From Chryseobacterium sp. 7 (lineage in GTDB: Bacteria; Bacteroidota; Bacteroidia; Flavobacteriales; Weeksellaceae), in the NCBI RefSeq assembly GCF_003663845.1, contig NZ_RCCA01000001.1, positions 2,046,001 through 2,110,000 of the forward strand: a stretch of 64,000 bases of DNA. Reading direction: 5' to 3'. Every line of letters begins with the position of its first letter. Position 1 is the stretch's first letter. Below are positions 27,083 to 34,969 of this stretch, one piece after another. Below the pieces are notes generated by a model, which did not search any database, was not told the origin of the DNA, and saw only the letters and a list, made by a program, of their open reading frames with translations. The position numbers and the translations under genes are program-made.

Positions 27083-27105
27083 GAGCGAACTAAAAATTTT
27101 TAACC

Positions 27106-27278
27106 ATGAAAAATTTAAAGAAAATCTCAGACAGCAATTAAAATCAGTAAAAGGTGGAGCGACTCCGGTTGTTCAGTGTAAAATCGGATTTCATTATGAG
27201 TGCAGATCAGTAGGAGTTTGCGATGATATGCAAGATCTTCATGACTGTTCATGCGAATGTGTTCCCAATAAAAAATAA
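27106..27278 (+). pseudogene. Bacteriocin-like GG-leader peptide gene with a frameshift
   Basis: ATG at 27106 begins MKNLKKIS, the usual leader start, but the frame stops four codons later. In the next frame the peptide resumes as RQQLKSVKGG (double-glycine leader end), then a six-cysteine core running from ATPVVQC to SCECVPNKK (stop at 27276). One A missing around 27128-27130 (TCAGA where TCAAGA is expected) joins them into about 57 residues. This matches the small bacteriocin-like peptides widespread in Chryseobacterium. It has its own -7 element and terminator. No peptidase-ABC exporter lies in the window. Confidence 0.75.
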
Positions 27279-27326
27279 ATTATTTACCCTCTGAAAAAGA
27301 AGGTTTTATTGAGTAAAAAACAAAAA

Positions 27327-27358
27327 ACAGCCACAATTCATATTGTGGCTGTCTTTTT
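27327..27358. terminator. Bidirectional terminator
   Basis: ACAGCCACAAT (27327-27337) and ATTGTGGCTGT (27342-27352), loop TCAT, with A and T tracts outside. Serves the peptide gene (plus) and the secreted protein ending at 27378 (minus). Confidence 0.85.
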
Positions 27359-27377
27359 TGAAATTAAATATCAACTC

Positions 27378-28061
27378 TTATAAAGATCTGGAGCGGGCTA
27401 TATTAATAAGGTACACAAGGTGTGCGTACATGTTTCGTTTTACAGATTCCACTTTTATATCTCCAGTGGTTTGGTTAATGGTGGTAACAATATCCGTATT
27501 ACATTGTCCCCCAAAAGTACCACTGCCCAGATAATTTACTGTATTGGCTGTTGGATAAGAAATTCTGGGATAATCAGGTGCTGTTTGGTTAGCAACAGGA
27601 GCGGTACCGGCAAAACCTTTATTATCAACATATCTGGCTGTCCAGGTACCTAAAAACTGCCCATTTCCTGTATTGATTCCTTGTCCTACCACAACTTGAG
27701 TATCTACAGGATTAGTGAATCCGGTACAAGAGGTATAATGATTGATAGAAACGGTACAGGAAGAAGCATTATCAAGAGGCTGAAAGCATTTTCCTTCATA
27801 AATAGTCAGTCTTTGATCGGCAGAAGACATAGAGGTGTTTAATAATGCCTTGGGAGCAAAAATCTCTTCCGGTGAAATCAGGGTTAAAACGCCTTCTGCA
27901 TCAGCTGCAACAATTTTTTTTTCGGCATTAGAAAGGGCTCTTACTCTTACCAAACCATTAACGTCTAACGTTTGAGTAGGAGAGGATGTATTAATCCCAA
28001 CCTGTGCTGCTAAGCTTCCACTCATGGCAAGAACTGCCAAAAAGAATGTTTTTGTTTTCAT
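27378..28061 (-). CDS. Secreted fibre-like protein of unknown function
   Basis: 227 residues: signal peptide (MKTKTFFLAVLAMSGSLAA), then QVGINTSSPTQTLDVNGLVRVRAL, the common N-terminal module of secreted Bacteroidota proteins related in style to the three plus-strand paralogues. The remainder holds four cysteines in two pairs (FQPLDNASSCTVSINHYTSC, and GGQCNTD) and beta-rich sequence. No T9SS tail or enzymatic motif. It stands alone and ends at a shared terminator. Function not recognised; extracellular location is supported by the signal peptide. Confidence 0.75.
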   Translation of the reverse strand: MKTKTFFLAVLAMSGSLAAQVGINTSSPTQTLDVNGLVRVRALSNAEKKIVAADAEGVLTLISPEEIFAPKALLNTSMSSADQRLTIYEGKCFQPLDNASSCTVSINHYTSCTGFTNPVDTQVVVGQGINTGNGQFLGTWTARYVDNKGFAGTAPVANQTAPDYPRISYPTANTVNYLGSGTFGGQCNTDIVTTINQTTGDIKVESVKRNMYAHLVYLINIARSRSL

Positions 28062-28327
28062 GTTATTTTTGAAAAGGTTAAATTTTTCACTAAGGTAAGA
28101 AATATCCTCAAAACAGAAAGAAAAATAGCCTGAAATCTAATATAAAGTAATTGTAAACGAATATTGAATATAATACTATCCGTTTTTAAGTTTATTTTTA
28201 AAATAACTCAAAATTTAAACAGCTTGTAATTGTTTGAAAAATATTTGTATTTTAGCCGAAATATGTTGTTTTTTAATAAACATATTGGTCACTAATTAAA
28301 ATTCAGATAATTTGAATAAAAAATTAG

Positions 28328-28335
28328 TAGATTTG
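28328..28335 (+). promoter_or_regulatory. -7 element in the leader of the small lipoprotein
   Basis: TAGATTTG matches the TAnnTTTG consensus. It sits 108 bases before the ATG at 28444, implying a roughly 100-base leader. The 382-base gap 28062-28443 holds nothing else I can name. Confidence 0.35.
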
Positions 28336-28443
28336 CACGGAACAAAAAAATAATAAATATTAAACACTATTCTCTGTGAAGGAACTTTTAAGAAGAACAT
28401 CATAGAGAATAACAGGATTTTAGGTTATAAAACTACTGAAACT

Positions 28444-28815
28444 ATGAAGAAACTTTTTTTACTTTTATTTACGGCGTTTTTATTTATCGGTTGCAGCTCA
28501 GATGATGATACCATCTATGATTATGTAGGAACATGGTCTGGTTCTTATGAAGGAAGTGACAAAGGAGTTTGGAACTTTGTGATAGATGAAAATGGTAAAG
28601 TGGTAGGAACAATGCATTCCGATGTAAATGATGAAAACTATAATATTTCCGGAAATTTAAGTGAAACAGGAGATCTTACAGCAACATTGGGACTTCCTTC
28701 AAAAGGAGAATTCAAAGGAACATTATCTTTTAAAGATAAAAATGGAAACGGAACCTGGTCTAACTCACTTCCGACGCCTCCAAAATCAGGAAGCTGGAAA
28801 GGACAAAAGAAATAA
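28444..28815 (+). CDS. Small lipoprotein of unknown function
   Basis: 123 residues with a lipoprotein signal (MKKLFLLLFTAFLFIGCSS, lipobox FIGC, Cys17) and an acidic SDDD right after the cysteine, as usual for Bacteroidota lipoproteins. The mature part repeats strand-turn units (GTWSGSYEGSDKGVWNFVID, GTMHSDVNDENYNISGNLS, GTLSFKDKNGNGTWS), suggesting a small lipocalin-like or META-like beta barrel. Monocistronic, with terminator. Function unknown. Confidence 0.8.
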   Translation: MKKLFLLLFTAFLFIGCSSDDDTIYDYVGTWSGSYEGSDKGVWNFVIDENGKVVGTMHSDVNDENYNISGNLSETGDLTATLGLPSKGEFKGTLSFKDKNGNGTWSNSLPTPPKSGSWKGQKK

Positions 28816-28819
28816 AATA

Positions 28820-28850
28820 AAAAGTCTGCAGTAGATTCTGCAGACTTTTT
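28820..28850. terminator. Bidirectional terminator
   Basis: AAAAGTCTGCAG (28820-28831) and CTGCAGACTTTT (28838-28849), loop TAGATT. Lies between convergent genes. Confidence 0.85.
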
Positions 28851-28853
28851 TAT

Positions 28854-29492
28854 TTAAACAAACCCCATATGGGTAATTTCATTCTTCTTATTCTTTAATA
28901 CCATAAAGTGGAGTAGAAGGTCATCTTTAGAAAAATACTTTTTAAAAAGACTTTCCTGTTCTTTGTTCCAGGTAATTATTTCTTCAGCAGATTCTGTTAT
29001 GTATTTTTCAGAATCTAATTTTATGATGATGAATAATGTCTGATCCGAGAAACATTTCTCATTCTTATAAAGCATTTGATCCTGAATTCTTACACAATCC
29101 GAAACATTTTGGATGGCACCCATCTGAAATTCTCTCAAAAGCTTTTTGCCTTCTTCTGTTTTTAACCCATTTCCAACCGTCCGTTTTCCTCTTTCGGAAA
29201 TCTTGTCCAAATCCTTAATAGACGTCATCAATTTTGCAAACTTCTGATAGAGGAGTGGATCACCTGCTTCTTTGATGTAGCTTTCCAGACTCTTACGAAT
29301 AATCTTTCCCATTTTTGAACAATGCCCAAATTCCGAACTGTTTTGGCGGACTTTCTCATATGATGGACTCTTTTTAAAAGCCGTTTTATTGAACCCGCTT
29401 TTCTTCCGAACCACATTTTTCCCGTTCAGATTATAAAACACCAGGTCGCCCACAGCTCCGGTGATCTTGATTACACTTTCATAGGTTGCCAT
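28854..29492 (-). CDS. Conserved hypothetical protein (IGDL-type, Bacteroidota)
   Basis: 212 residues without signal or membrane span. The N-terminus KITGAVGDLVFYNLNGKNVVRKKSGF followed by SYEKVRQNSSEFGHCSKMGKIIRKSL belongs to a widespread uncharacterised Bacteroidota family that I recognise by this motif but cannot assign a role. The basic N-terminal half looks like beta-hairpin plus helix. The C-terminal half varies. Preceded by a full promoter match and ending at a shared terminator, so it is a single-gene unit. Confidence 0.8.
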   Translation of the reverse strand: MATYESVIKITGAVGDLVFYNLNGKNVVRKKSGFNKTAFKKSPSYEKVRQNSSEFGHCSKMGKIIRKSLESYIKEAGDPLLYQKFAKLMTSIKDLDKISERGKRTVGNGLKTEEGKKLLREFQMGAIQNVSDCVRIQDQMLYKNEKCFSDQTLFIIIKLDSEKYITESAEEIITWNKEQESLFKKYFSKDDLLLHFMVLKNKKNEITHMGFV

Positions 29493-29509
29493 ATCTTTAA
29501 AATAGAAGT

Positions 29510-29539
29510 CAAATATACCAATAAATAATGAAAATCAAA
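29510..29539 (-). promoter_or_regulatory. Promoter of the IGDL-type hypothetical gene
   Basis: On the minus strand TTTG (29536-29539), an 18-base spacer and TATATTTG (29510-29517), 18 bases before the ATG. Confidence 0.6.
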
Positions 29540-29601
29540 ATTTTAACATATATTTATAATATAGTTGTAGTATAGTTATACCGTAATTAAAATATAAAAT
29601 G

Positions 29602-29609
29602 TATATTTG
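29602..29609 (+). promoter_or_regulatory. -7 element for the NlpC/P60 gene
   Basis: TATATTTG, exact TAnnTTTG, 38 bases before the ATG at 29647. Confidence 0.4.
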
Positions 29610-29646
29610 TGATGGGTTTTGTTAATTAATTATAAATCAGAAGAAT

Positions 29647-30219
29647 ATGGGAACGGAATTATTTCAACAAAAAATGAAAGTAAAGCACATGGCTGTTATA
29701 CTGGCAGCATCTGTTTTTGTGGTTTCCTGCGGATCGTCTAAAAGAGTATCCGGTAACAAAAAATCAAATACGAAAACAATAGCAAAAGCTGAGAATCTCA
29801 GAAAGCTGGATTCAAAATTTAATGGTAATGTTTCCCGATCGATCAATGACATTCTGAAAGATGCTGAAAAATACATCGGAACTCCTTATAAATTTGGAGG
29901 AAATACATCATCAGGATTCGATTGTTCCGGATTTACCGTAAAAGTATTTGAAGAAAATGATTTTAGTCTTCCGAGAAGATCTTCTGATCAGGCCGAGGCC
30001 GGAAAAAACATTGATATCAAAGATGTAAAACCTGGTGATCTGTTATTCTTTGCAACAGCAGGAGGGAGCAGAGTATCTCACGTAGGAATTGTTCACGATA
30101 TTGGTCCAGATGGAGAAGTGAAATTCATTCACGCTTCTACCTCAAAAGGAGTAATGATTTCTTCACTGAACGAAAAATACTGGAATAAGGCCTACCTTCA
30201 TGCCCAAAGAGTTTTGTAA
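29647..30219 (+). CDS. NlpC/P60 family cell-wall peptidase, lipoprotein
   Basis: 190 residues. Lipoprotein signal ending VVSCGSS (Cys28), a Ser/Lys-rich linker, then the NlpC/P60 domain from about residue 72. The catalytic Cys93 in FDCSGF, His145 in SHVGIV and the third polar residue His162 in FIHAS are all present, so it should be an active gamma-D-glutamyl-diamino acid endopeptidase cutting peptidoglycan stem peptides. A second ATG at 29674 would also start before the signal peptide. A LytTR-domain gene begins 14 bases after the stop and is probably co-transcribed. Confidence 0.9.
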   Translation: MGTELFQQKMKVKHMAVILAASVFVVSCGSSKRVSGNKKSNTKTIAKAENLRKLDSKFNGNVSRSINDILKDAEKYIGTPYKFGGNTSSGFDCSGFTVKVFEENDFSLPRRSSDQAEAGKNIDIKDVKPGDLLFFATAGGSRVSHVGIVHDIGPDGEVKFIHASTSKGVMISSLNEKYWNKAYLHAQRVL

Positions 30220-30233
30220 AATATATTCTTAAA

Positions 30234-30563
30234 ATGATAGAGACCCGGACATTTGCTTTCATTAAGACAGAGAAAAAGCTGATCAAGCTTTTCTTTGACG
30301 ATATCAGTGTCATCAAGGGACTTGGGAACTATGTAGAAGTTCTTACCATAAATAAGAATAAATATATTTACTATAAAACGCTTAAAGATCTTATTGAAAA
30401 CCTTCCGGACGAATTTATGCGTGTCCACAATTCATACATTGTCAATCTGACGAATATCGAATCTTTCGAAGACAATCACCTGATCAGCGGTGATTTAAAA
30501 ATTACAGTGGCTAAAAGCTACAAAGAATGTCTACAGACAGCTCTTGGTAAAATGATGCTTTAG
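30234..30563 (+). CDS. LytTR domain DNA-binding protein without receiver
   Basis: 109 residues consisting of a LytTR domain only: TFAFIKTEKKLIKLFFDDISVIKGLGNYVEVLT, YYKTLKDLIENLPDEFMRVHNSYIVNLTNI, and the ending KITVAKSYKECLQTAL. LytTR proteins bind direct-repeat DNA through a beta-sheet. The usual N-terminal response-regulator receiver is absent, so phosphorylation control is not expected. Placed 14 bases after a cell-wall peptidase gene, which suggests but does not prove that it regulates that unit. Confidence 0.85.
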   Translation: MIETRTFAFIKTEKKLIKLFFDDISVIKGLGNYVEVLTINKNKYIYYKTLKDLIENLPDEFMRVHNSYIVNLTNIESFEDNHLISGDLKITVAKSYKECLQTALGKMML

Positions 30564-30672
30564 AAAACACATCACATCAGAAAAATGTTCAGTTGCATCA
30601 TATTTCTGACAGTATACATAAATAGTTTTTCATTCTTCTTTTTATGTTTTAGTTTCACAGAAAATTAAGACA

Positions 30673-31044
30673 ATGAATAAAGATGCAGCATTAGATTACA
30701 TTCAAAACAACACAATCATCGGAATAAAAGCAGGATATCAAAGACCAGAATTTCTGGAAATATGGATGGTTGTAGTCCAAAACCGGATTTTCGCAAGATC
30801 CTGGGGACTCGCTGAAAGAAGCTGGTACAATACTTTTTTGGAAGAGTCAGAAGGAGAAATTCAATGTGGTGAAACTATTTATTCTATAAAAGCAATCATT
30901 CCGGAAGATATCAGTAATCTTACCGAAGAAATTAATCAGGCGTATCCGGCAAAATATAATTCCGGACATAATATCCCATATTCACAAGGGATTATTCAGG
31001 AAAAGCATATTGCAAAAACGATGGAGTTTATTATTTTGGATTAA
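30673..31044 (+). CDS. DUF2255 family protein
   Basis: 123 residues, cytosolic. The pattern IIGIKAGYQRPEFLEIWMVVVQNRIFARSWGLAERSWYN followed by GEIQCGETIYSIKAI fits DUF2255 (a small beta-barrel protein related in shape to nitroreductase/FMN-binding split barrels). The biochemical role is unknown. Monocistronic; no partner implied by neighbours. Confidence 0.7.
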   Translation: MNKDAALDYIQNNTIIGIKAGYQRPEFLEIWMVVVQNRIFARSWGLAERSWYNTFLEESEGEIQCGETIYSIKAIIPEDISNLTEEINQAYPAKYNSGHNIPYSQGIIQEKHIAKTMEFIILD

Positions 31045-31186
31045 GGAGATTAAAAAATCTGCGGAATCTCTTAATCTGCGAGATTATAGTGTAAAAATAT
31101 TAATAGGAAGGGGTTTTAGTCTGTTTAATTGAAAACAAAATTTAATTGGCTTTAGCGAAAACTTATACAATTATACTCTTTAACCA

Positions 31187-31236
31187 CCCCGTCAAAAATT
31201 CTTTGAATTTTCGCCACCCCTCCGGAGGAGGGGAAT
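31187..31236. repeat. Dispersed double-hairpin repeat (REP-like)
   Basis: Two adjacent hairpins: AAAATTC-TTT-GAATTTT (31195-31211) and CCCCTCC-GGA-GGAGGGG (31217-31233), flanked by CACCCC and GAAT. The GC-rich hairpin stands out in AT-rich DNA, and this combination resembles intergenic repeats I recall from Chryseobacterium. Only one copy occurs here. Confidence 0.6.
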
Positions 31237-31327
31237 CCTTACGTTTCCAATAATAATCTTTCTGTAATCCATCATTGCAATAGCATTGCATCACAAAACC
31301 TGGCAAATTTGCTAAAACTATTATCCT

Positions 31328-31939
31328 ATGGCAGATTTCATCAGATTTTTTATCCCTTTATATTTCATAATTTTCTTTAACGTTTCCTTTGTTGGCATTA
31401 GCTATAAAGTTGCCAGGCAAATTGGTAAAAGCCCTAATGTTCTTCCTAGAGACGACTCAGCATATGCGCTTGTAGGAAAGTATTTCAAACTGATTTTACT
31501 GGCATTATTTGTATATACAATACTTTTGTTGTTTTTTCCTGAAGATATTTTTCCCGCTTTTAAAATCGATTTTCTGGAAATTAATTTCCTTCAATATATA
31601 GGAATGACTTTAATGATCTTTGCATTGATTTGGGTGCTTATAGCACAGCTGCAAATGAAAAATTCATGGCGGATTGGAATTGACAATGCAGCTAAAACAG
31701 AATTGGTAACTCATGGATTATTCAGATTTTCAAGAAATCCCATATTTTTGGGGATGACCATCAGTCTTGTCGGATTTTTCATTGTTTTCCCGACTGTAAT
31801 TGCTTTTTCTTTTCTCCTGATTGGATCTGTTTTGATGCAGATTCAGATAAGGCTTGAGGAAGAGTATCTGTTAAAAGAACACGGAGAAATCTATCTGAGC
31901 TACAAAAAGAGGGTGAAGCGCATGCTGAGACTTTATTAA
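31328..31939 (+). CDS. Isoprenylcysteine carboxyl methyltransferase-like membrane methyltransferase
   Basis: 203 residues, four to five membrane segments (about 4-24, 54-73, 89-108, 142-170). The C-terminal signature GLFRFSRNPIFLGMTISLVGFF followed by RLEEEYLLKEHGEIYLSYKKRVKRML is the SAM-binding motif of the ICMT/PEMT-like family (R-x-P-x-Y/F...E-E-x-L...Y-x-x-Y). Bacterial members methylate lipids or small molecules, with the substrate unknown here. Preceded by the REP-like repeat. Confidence 0.85.
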   Translation: MADFIRFFIPLYFIIFFNVSFVGISYKVARQIGKSPNVLPRDDSAYALVGKYFKLILLALFVYTILLLFFPEDIFPAFKIDFLEINFLQYIGMTLMIFALIWVLIAQLQMKNSWRIGIDNAAKTELVTHGLFRFSRNPIFLGMTISLVGFFIVFPTVIAFSFLLIGSVLMQIQIRLEEEYLLKEHGEIYLSYKKRVKRMLRLY

Positions 31940-31976
31940 AAGCGTTATGTTAAAACCGTTTTGCTGAACTTTTTTG

Positions 31977-31984
31977 TATCTTTG
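31977..31984 (+). promoter_or_regulatory. -7 element before dapD
   Basis: TATCTTTG, exact consensus, 37 bases before the dapD ATG. A TTTG lies at 31960-31963 but is closer than usual. Confidence 0.45.
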
Positions 31985-32021
31985 GCTGGTATAATTTTTC
32001 AAACTAATTTAAATAAGAAAC

Positions 32022-32834
32022 ATGTCATTACAACAAACTATTGAAAATATCTGGGATAATAGAGATTTATTACAAAATGAAGACAGCCAAAAGGCGATAA
32101 GAGAGGTTATTTCTTTAGTTGATAAAGGTGAACTTCGTACTGCAGAACCTACAGAAAACGGATGGCAGGTAAATGAATGGGTAAAAAAAGCAGTAGTAAT
32201 GTATTTCCCGATTCAGAAAATGGAAACTATTGAAGTAGGTCCGTTTGAATTTCATGATAAAATGCCTTTGAAGAGAGGGTATGCTGAAAAAGGAGTGAGA
32301 GTTGTACCACATGCAGTGGCAAGAGAAGGAGCTTACATTGCTCCGGGAGTAATTATGATGCCATCTTATGTAAACATTGGTGCTTATGTAGATTCCGGAA
32401 CTATGGTTGATACCTGGGCTACAGTAGGAAGCTGTGCACAGATCGGTAAAAATGTTCACCTGAGTGGTGGTGTAGGGATCGGTGGTGTATTAGAACCATT
32501 ACAGGCTGCTCCGGTAATTATTGAAGATGATTGCTTTATCGGTTCAAGATGTATCGTTGTAGAAGGTGTTCATGTAGAAAAAGAAGCAGTATTGGGTGCC
32601 AACGTAGTATTGACCGCTTCTACAAAAATTATCGACGTTACAGGAGATGCTCCAATTGAAATCAAAGGAAGAGTTCCTGCTCGTTCAGTAGTAATCCCTG
32701 GAAGCTATACAAAACAATATCCGGCTGGAGAATATCAGGTTCCATGTGCACTGATCATTGGTCAGAGAAAAGAATCTACAGATAAGAAAACATCTCTGAA
32801 TGATGCATTGAGAGATAATAATGTAGCTGTTTAA
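32022..32834 (+). CDS. dapD: 2,3,4,5-tetrahydropyridine-2,6-dicarboxylate N-succinyltransferase
   Basis: Succinyl-CoA dependent step of the DAP/lysine pathway, cytosolic trimer. 270 residues, normal length. The left-handed beta-helix of hexapeptide repeats runs about 100-230 (VVPHAVAREGAYIAPGVIMMPSYVNIGAYVDSGTMVDTWATVG, VHLSGGVGIGGVLEPLQ, IIEDDCFIGSRCIVVEGVHV). The C-terminal PCALIIGQRKESTDKKTSLNDALR is typical of DapD. The next gene begins 29 bases downstream with no terminator, so the glycan genes may be read through from this promoter. Confidence 0.96.
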   Translation: MSLQQTIENIWDNRDLLQNEDSQKAIREVISLVDKGELRTAEPTENGWQVNEWVKKAVVMYFPIQKMETIEVGPFEFHDKMPLKRGYAEKGVRVVPHAVAREGAYIAPGVIMMPSYVNIGAYVDSGTMVDTWATVGSCAQIGKNVHLSGGVGIGGVLEPLQAAPVIIEDDCFIGSRCIVVEGVHVEKEAVLGANVVLTASTKIIDVTGDAPIEIKGRVPARSVVIPGSYTKQYPAGEYQVPCALIIGQRKESTDKKTSLNDALRDNNVAV

Positions 32835-32863
32835 GATTAATATTTTAAACTAATACTGAAATC

Positions 32864-34033
32864 TTGAAAGAAAAATTTCTTAAAATACTTTTAAACCCTA
32901 AATATATATTTGGGGTTTATCTTATTATATCAGTCGTTACAGCCATTTCCAAATATCTGAGAGGAGATTATGCGATTAATAATTACCTGATTTTTAAAAA
33001 CGTATTCTTTAATACCCTTCATCAGAAGAACTTATTTATCCATTATCCTGACCTTTATTTTGATCTTAACCATTACGGCGTATTTTTCAGTGCATTGATT
33101 GCCCCTTTCGCTATGATGCCGGATTGGCTTGGGATTTCATTATGGAATATTGCCAATACCTTCATCTTTATCTACGGAATTTATAAACTGCCGTTTTCAG
33201 ACAGTAAAAAAGCAATTTTCGGACTGCTTTGTCTTCAGGAATACATTACCGCAGCTTTAAGTTTGCAGTTCAATGTAGCGCTTACAGGTCTCTTGCTGTT
33301 ATCCGCAGTCTATATTTACGAAAGAAAAGAAGTAAAGTCTGTAACCGCCATTTTAATAGGAATCTTTGTGAAAATCTACGGAATTGTTGGATTAACACAG
33401 TTTTTCTTTATTAAAAACAAGACTAAATTTATTCTTTCAGGAGTTGCCATTGCCGTACTATTTTTTGTACTTCCTATGGCATATTCAAGTCCGCAGTTTG
33501 TAATTCAATGCTATACAGACTGGTTTCAGTCTATTGTAGAAAAGAATAATGAAAATCAGGTTTTAGGGAATATGCAGGATATCTCACTAATGGGCTTTGT
33601 AAGAAGAGTTTTAGGAGATGCGTCTATTTCTAATCTTGTATTTTTAGCAGGCGGATTGCCGCTTTTTGCTTTACCTTATATCAGAATTAAACAATACAAA
33701 CATTATGCTTTCCAACTGATGATTTTGGCTTCAACATTGCTGTTTTTGGTATTGTTCAGCTCCAGTTCAGAATCTCCAACATACATTATTGCGGTGGTAG
33801 GAGTGCTGATCTGGTTTTTCCTTCAGAAAGAAAGAACACCGCTTATCATAGGATTGCTGGTTTTTGTCATTATTTTCACATGTTTCTCCACTTCGGATCT
33901 GTTTCCTAAATTTGTAAAAGAGAATTATATCATTAAATATTCATTAAAAGCCGTACCTTGTATTGTAATCTGGTTGAGAGTAACTTATGAGCTTCTGACT
34001 AAAGATTTTGAGAAAAATTATAGCCTGAATTAA
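32864..34033 (+). CDS. Integral-membrane glycosyltransferase, GT87-like (DUF2029)
   Basis: 389 residues with about nine hydrophobic segments. The region RGDYAINNYLIFKNVFFNTLHQKNLFIHYPD and HYGVFFSALIAPFAMMPDWLGISLWN resembles the DUF2029/GT87 lipid-dependent mannosyltransferase-type family. The frame starts at a TTG codon (32864), and the first internal ATG would remove more than 80 residues including the first membrane segment, so TTG is preferred. First of a four-gene run on envelope glycans. Confidence 0.75.
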   Translation: MKEKFLKILLNPKYIFGVYLIISVVTAISKYLRGDYAINNYLIFKNVFFNTLHQKNLFIHYPDLYFDLNHYGVFFSALIAPFAMMPDWLGISLWNIANTFIFIYGIYKLPFSDSKKAIFGLLCLQEYITAALSLQFNVALTGLLLLSAVYIYERKEVKSVTAILIGIFVKIYGIVGLTQFFFIKNKTKFILSGVAIAVLFFVLPMAYSSPQFVIQCYTDWFQSIVEKNNENQVLGNMQDISLMGFVRRVLGDASISNLVFLAGGLPLFALPYIRIKQYKHYAFQLMILASTLLFLVLFSSSSESPTYIIAVVGVLIWFFLQKERTPLIIGLLVFVIIFTCFSTSDLFPKFVKENYIIKYSLKAVPCIVIWLRVTYELLTKDFEKNYSLN

Positions 34034-34038
34034 TAAAT

Positions 34039-34968
34039 ATGAAGAAAATTTCAATTGTAATTCCCGCCTATAACGAAGAAGGAAACGTTGCCATGATCCA
34101 TCAGAAAATTAAAGAAGTTTTTGATGGCTTAAATAATTATGACTTTGAAATCATATTTGTGAATGATGGCAGCAGAGATAATACTCAACAGAAATTAGAA
34201 GAACTTTCCAGTCAGTATGAAGAAGTGAAATTCATTGAGTTTTCCCGTAATTTTGGACGTCAGCCAGCTGTAAAAGCAGGAATGGACAGTGCCCATGGAA
34301 ATGCGGTTATCTCTATGGACGGGGACCTTCAACATCCGCCGGCTCTTATTCCTGAAATGATTAAGAAATGGGAAGAAGGATATGATGTAGTTTTTACCTA
34401 TAGAACTTATCCCAAAGAGATTTCTTTCTTTAAAAGAAAAACATCAGACTTGTTTTACAAGCTTTTATCAAGCCTTTCAGACGTTAATTTAACGAAAGGT
34501 GGCGGCTCAGACTTCAGACTGTTGGATGCAAGCGCTGTTGAAGTCATGAGAAATTTTAATGAAGACGACTTATTCCTGAGAGGATTAACGAGTTGGATGG
34601 GTTTCAAACAAACAGGCATCGACTTTACCGCAGCAGAAAGACTCTCCGGAAAAAGCAGCTACAATCTTAAAAAGATGTTTACTTTTGCCTTTACAGGAAT
34701 CACTGCTTTCAGTGTAAAACCGCTTTATCTGGCGGCGTATCTGGGTTTTTTGTTTTCAGCGCTTTCCGTAATCGGGTATGGAACGTATGTGATTCATTCA
34801 TTTATTGCAAAAACTGAAATATCAGGTTGGGCATCTTTGATCATGACGATTGTTTTCTTTGGAGGGCTTCAGCTGATCATCCTCGGAATCATGGGAATTT
34901 ATTTAGGTAAAATATTTAAACAGGTGAAAGACAGGCCTAATTATATTATTAAAAGCAAAAATTTTTAG
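34039..34968 (+). CDS. Glycosyltransferase family 2 (DPM1/GtrB-like, polyprenyl-phosphate type)
   Basis: 309 residues. GT-A fold: SIVIPAYNEEGNVAMI (nucleotide site), IIFVNDGSRDNT, the DxD-type motif SMDGDLQHPP (about 92-101), then RGLTSWMGFKQTGIDF. Two C-terminal membrane segments (about 235-257 and 268-291) follow as in polyprenyl-phosphate glycosyltransferases, so it probably charges undecaprenyl phosphate with one sugar. Five bases after the GT87-like gene and one before the deacetylase, so tightly co-transcribed. Confidence 0.9.
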   Translation: MKKISIVIPAYNEEGNVAMIHQKIKEVFDGLNNYDFEIIFVNDGSRDNTQQKLEELSSQYEEVKFIEFSRNFGRQPAVKAGMDSAHGNAVISMDGDLQHPPALIPEMIKKWEEGYDVVFTYRTYPKEISFFKRKTSDLFYKLLSSLSDVNLTKGGGSDFRLLDASAVEVMRNFNEDDLFLRGLTSWMGFKQTGIDFTAAERLSGKSSYNLKKMFTFAFTGITAFSVKPLYLAAYLGFLFSALSVIGYGTYVIHSFIAKTEISGWASLIMTIVFFGGLQLIILGIMGIYLGKIFKQVKDRPNYIIKSKNF

Positions 34969-34969
34969 A

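Noticed and set aside
27420..27653. Plus-strand frame across the secreted protein at 27378-28061
   Set aside because: Antisense shadow; the minus-strand frame has signal peptide, module N-terminus and a terminator.
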